A DNA stretch of 7,201 bases, from positions 1 through 7,201 of the forward strand of contig JAPPKT010000221.1 of NCBI GenBank assembly GCA_028819675.1, in the 5' to 3' direction. This stretch comes from Caldilineaceae bacterium. Lineage in GTDB: Bacteria > Chloroflexota > Anaerolineae > Caldilineales > Caldilineaceae. Below are positions 4,931 through 7,201 of this stretch, piece by piece. A model generated the notes under the pieces. The model saw only the letters and a program-made list of their open reading frames with translations. It made no database searches and was not told the DNA's origin. Position 1 is the stretch's first letter; every line of letters starts with the position of its first letter. The position numbers and the translations under genes were made by a program.

Positions 4931-6925
4931 ATGGATAACAGGCCACGTTTCATGCCATGGCTGATGAAAGGGGCGATCATTTCCTTTCTCTTCGTTTCGA
5001 CCGTCCTGTCAGTAAACGCCCAGGAAGAAAGTCTTCCCGCTCCTGTCCTGAATGTTTCTTTCCTGCCCGCATATGAAGGAATTGGGATGGATTTGAGTGT
5101 TGACGGGTCTCCCGTCATCAACCGTATCTATCACGACACTTCGGCGGGCGCGGCAGGAGTTCTTGTCGGCGACGTTATTCTGACAATTGACGATGTCTGG
5201 GTTGTGGGAATGCAGGTCGATGAAATCAGAGACCATATGCACGGACCCTCCGGCACGATTGTCGACCTGACCGTTTTTCGTCAGTTCAACAGGCAGGCCG
5301 TGTCAGTTTCACTTCTTCGCGAACTGGTCGTACCTAACGCCGTCAGGTTGAGTTGGGAAGACGTGCCAAAAGCAGTTAAGTACGAAGTCAAGGTAACAAA
5401 GACTTCAGGAATCCCAAGGCATAGAGACGGCGTAATCTCTACCACGGGCACAAGTATCGAATTGTTCGATCTTGCGAGAGGCGCGGAATATTCCTTTAAG
5501 GTCAAAACCAAAGACGCGATAGGAAGGATGAGCGAGTGGTCGGAAACTGTAAACATTACCATCCCCAAAATTCACGAAACATCCACAGAGGAACCAGCAC
5601 GGGATCACGAAAAGCACTGCGTAATCCTTGAATCCCGCCACATATCGTCACTGACCCTGGACGACCGAACAGCAAGATCAATTGTCGCCCTCACCGGCGA
5701 GGACCCCCGTTCGGCGCACGTACTTTTCGTTACGGTTACGCCAGAGCACAACATTGTGGAAGTGTTCTATGTTGTCATGTTGGCACAAGGAAAGCCAATC
5801 ACTGTGGTCGAAACATGGAATGGGTGCTCGTATGCCGGCATCTGGTTTATGCCCGACCCATTTGTACATTCAAACTTTTTTGAAACAGGCCAGAAGGAAC
5901 CTGTACAGCCACAGACCCCACCGGGAGCAGGCGACGACTCAGAAGTGACGCCTCCGCCCATTCCCATACCCTCATCAGAAGCATGCGTGCAGGAGGGCCG
6001 TACTCTCAATTTTGGGTTCTACGCCTATTTCGCACCTGTCAGTTACAGCGCGGACGAGGATCCAAACTCGGAAGGATTTCAGACGCATGTTGGCTATGAA
6101 GCAGACTTGCTGACAGCTCTTGAGTCAATTAACGGTGCGAATCTCTCGTTTGTGCGTCACCCGATTGCAATATGGGACGATATCTGGCTCAGGCCCGGAA
6201 CGCCGCAGTATGACCTCGTCGGCGGCGGAATCACTATCCTCGATTCCCGCACCCGAGACGCGGAGGGAAACCGAGTAGTCCTCTTCACTTCGGGACATAT
6301 CAAGTTCCGCCAGTCTCTTCTAGTGAGAGCAGAAGACGAATCCCGCCTGGCCTCCTATGACGACCTGACGAATGATGTGCGAGTCGGCGCGCTTGCGGGG
6401 ACTACGGGAGAGTTTCGCCTGCTGGAACTGACAGGCATTGCCGATGCAAATGGCATTTTGACAGAGGGAACCCGCGTCGAGACACCAACTGGCACGGTGG
6501 TCGCCGACGGTCTTCCTAACTTCATCATCTCCCCGTCCGGGGAATCCGAAAACCTGGTTGGCAGAACTCGCCTATACCCGCCCTCAGACGGCATGCCTCA
6601 GGTCGTCTATTTGGGCGATGAAACGGGCGAATCAGCCCTGTTTGAGGCTCTCAGAACAGGCCAGATAGATGCAATTGCGAGGGGAGAGATTGGGAACAGA
6701 GAGGCAGCCTACGGCCACGGCACAGGCTTTGTCGTTACGGCCCTTGATGACAGTGTCGAGTACGGCGGTTTCGCTCTGTCCGCAAACGACACTGAGCTGG
6801 CTGCGTGCCTGGACCGGCTGCTGAACTATTTGACTAACAGTCAGACGATAGATTACGAGATTTGGCGAGAAGACCCCGAAATTTTCATGCGGCGGGCAGA
6901 GATGTGGAACGCGGAAACGCGTTGA
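4931..6925 (+). CDS. Secreted PDZ - FN3-like - unknown - family 3 solute-binding (SBP_bac_3) fusion protein
   Basis: The protein has 664 residues. Residues 1-30 form a signal peptide (basic N-region, GAIISFLFVSTVLS core, probable cleavage at VNA-QEE). Residues 36-130 read as a PDZ domain: a GIGMDL strand, SAGAAGVLVGDVILTIDD (71-88) and a GPSGTIVDLTVFR strand (105-117). Residues 135-212 resemble a fibronectin III fold (VRLSWEDVPKAVKYEV; ARGAEYSFKVKTKDAIGRMSEWS). Residues 225-312 are an unrecognised module with C230 and C299, a possible disulfide pair. A Pro-rich linker (323-348) leads to a family 3 solute-binding domain, 357-660, with LNFGFYAYFAPVSYS, HVGYEADLLTALE, YDLVGGGITIL, RVGALAGTTGE and GQIDAIARGEIGN. 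Such domains usually bind amino acids for ABC import or sensing, but no permease or ATPase gene is adjacent. There is no lipobox and no C-terminal anchor, so a soluble periplasmic or extracellular protein is inferred. It is divergent from the Cache gene. Confidence 0.86.
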   Translation: MDNRPRFMPWLMKGAIISFLFVSTVLSVNAQEESLPAPVLNVSFLPAYEGIGMDLSVDGSPVINRIYHDTSAGAAGVLVGDVILTIDDVWVVGMQVDEIRDHMHGPSGTIVDLTVFRQFNRQAVSVSLLRELVVPNAVRLSWEDVPKAVKYEVKVTKTSGIPRHRDGVISTTGTSIELFDLARGAEYSFKVKTKDAIGRMSEWSETVNITIPKIHETSTEEPARDHEKHCVILESRHISSLTLDDRTARSIVALTGEDPRSAHVLFVTVTPEHNIVEVFYVVMLAQGKPITVVETWNGCSYAGIWFMPDPFVHSNFFETGQKEPVQPQTPPGAGDDSEVTPPPIPIPSSEACVQEGRTLNFGFYAYFAPVSYSADEDPNSEGFQTHVGYEADLLTALESINGANLSFVRHPIAIWDDIWLRPGTPQYDLVGGGITILDSRTRDAEGNRVVLFTSGHIKFRQSLLVRAEDESRLASYDDLTNDVRVGALAGTTGEFRLLELTGIADANGILTEGTRVETPTGTVVADGLPNFIISPSGESENLVGRTRLYPPSDGMPQVVYLGDETGESALFEALRTGQIDAIARGEIGNREAAYGHGTGFVVTALDDSVEYGGFALSANDTELAACLDRLLNYLTNSQTIDYEIWREDPEIFMRRAEMWNAETR

Positions 6926-6937
6926 TTTTCCAGGAAC

Positions 6938-6980
6938 CTCCATTAAACGCCTTAGCTTGTGGTCCAGTTTTTGGGGCCCA
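6938..6980 (-). repeat. Right copy of the IS-like terminal inverted repeat
   Basis: This is the reverse complement of 2637-2678 with one extra C and one substitution over the outer 31 bases, ending ...GGGGCCCA at 6980. It begins 13 bases after the stop codon of the PDZ-SBP gene. It faces the left copy across about 4.3 kb. Together they could be ends of a decayed or composite element, or two solo IS ends. Confidence 0.75.
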
Positions 6981-7045
6981 CTTCAGTGGTGGCCAAATGT
7001 TCATGGCTAACCAGAGACTACGTTTCGCAATTTTGGGGCGAGAAA

Positions 7046-7066
7046 GGGCAGGCACAAGGCCTGCCC
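7046..7066 (+). repeat. REP-like hairpin GGGCAGGC-ACAAG-GCCTGCCC
   Basis: An 8-bp perfect stem with a 5-base loop, followed by CTACGGGG. It resembles the short interspersed GC-rich palindromes that are scattered through many bacterial genomes. No T-tract follows, so it is not a good intrinsic terminator, although it is the only stable stem downstream of the PDZ-SBP gene. The open frames around it on both strands are not convincing genes. Confidence 0.5.
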
Positions 7067-7181
7067 CTACGGGGAGTTCATGGGAATGGAGGGACGTGGT
7101 TGGGCGAAACTCGGTCGATTGGCCACCTGTCACGAATACCGGGACACGGTCGACGAGGCATGTTGTAGGAGAGGGGGCGTT

Positions 7182-7201
7182 GGGGGGGGGGGGCCCCCCC
7201 C
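7182..7201. other. Terminal G12-C8 run, probable contig-end artefact
   Basis: The window ends with 12 G followed by 8 C, a fold-back palindrome. Such a run at the very end of a sequence is most simply an assembly or sequencing artefact, so the last 20 or so bases should not be trusted. Confidence 0.6.

Noticed and set aside
4861..5121. 86-codon minus-strand frame
   Set aside because: Antisense to the signal peptide and PDZ domain of the fusion gene, without a ribosome site.
6959..7168. Plus and minus open frames at the right end
   Set aside because: They start in the terminal repeat or run through the hairpin, and have no domain features or ribosome sites.
1..7201. CRISPR arrays, tRNA, rRNA, riboswitches, retron or phage genes
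   Set aside because: I looked on both strands for regularly spaced repeats, cloverleaf-like segments and known protein signatures and saw none.

Overview
The window looks like the end of a contig from an uncultured, moderately GC-rich bacterium. The tandem Cache protein and the family 3 solute-binding domain remind me of free-living or sponge-associated marine Chloroflexota (SAR202-like). That assignment is recall plus inference and is weak; no rRNA or other marker gene is present.

Left block (1-2413): a malate/L-lactate dehydrogenase-family oxidoreductase, cut by the window edge, is followed after 20 bases by a sugar phosphate isomerase/epimerase-like TIM barrel. Together they look like a small catabolic operon for a hydroxy-acid or sugar-acid substrate. 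A convergent OsmC-family peroxiredoxin gene lies beyond. Between the convergent genes is a perfect 12-bp hairpin whose T-tract faces the osmC side. OsmC has a clear Shine-Dalgarno site and a plausible sigma-70-type promoter.

Middle block (2637-6980): two copies of a roughly 42-base sequence lie in opposite orientation and face each other across about 4.3 kb. They begin TG and end CA like the ends of IS3-type elements, but no transposase lies between them. The interval holds, on the minus strand, a 47-codon single-helix membrane protein (GTG start, strong Shine-Dalgarno), an 85-residue three-helix membrane protein, and a protein of about three Cache sensor modules. On the plus strand it holds a 664-residue secreted PDZ - fibronectin III-like - unknown - SBP_bac_3 protein. 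A decayed third copy of the terminal sequence sits where Cache homology stops, so the Cache gene is probably 5'-truncated by an old insertion or rearrangement.

Right end (6926-7201): no convincing gene. It contains a short hairpin repeat and ends in 12 G followed by 8 C, which looks like a contig-end artefact.

The most notable things are the PDZ-FN3-SBP3 architecture, its divergent pairing with a Cache protein that lacks any output domain, the small membrane-protein pair, and the three IS-like terminal repeats. I see no defence system, CRISPR array, tRNA or rRNA.
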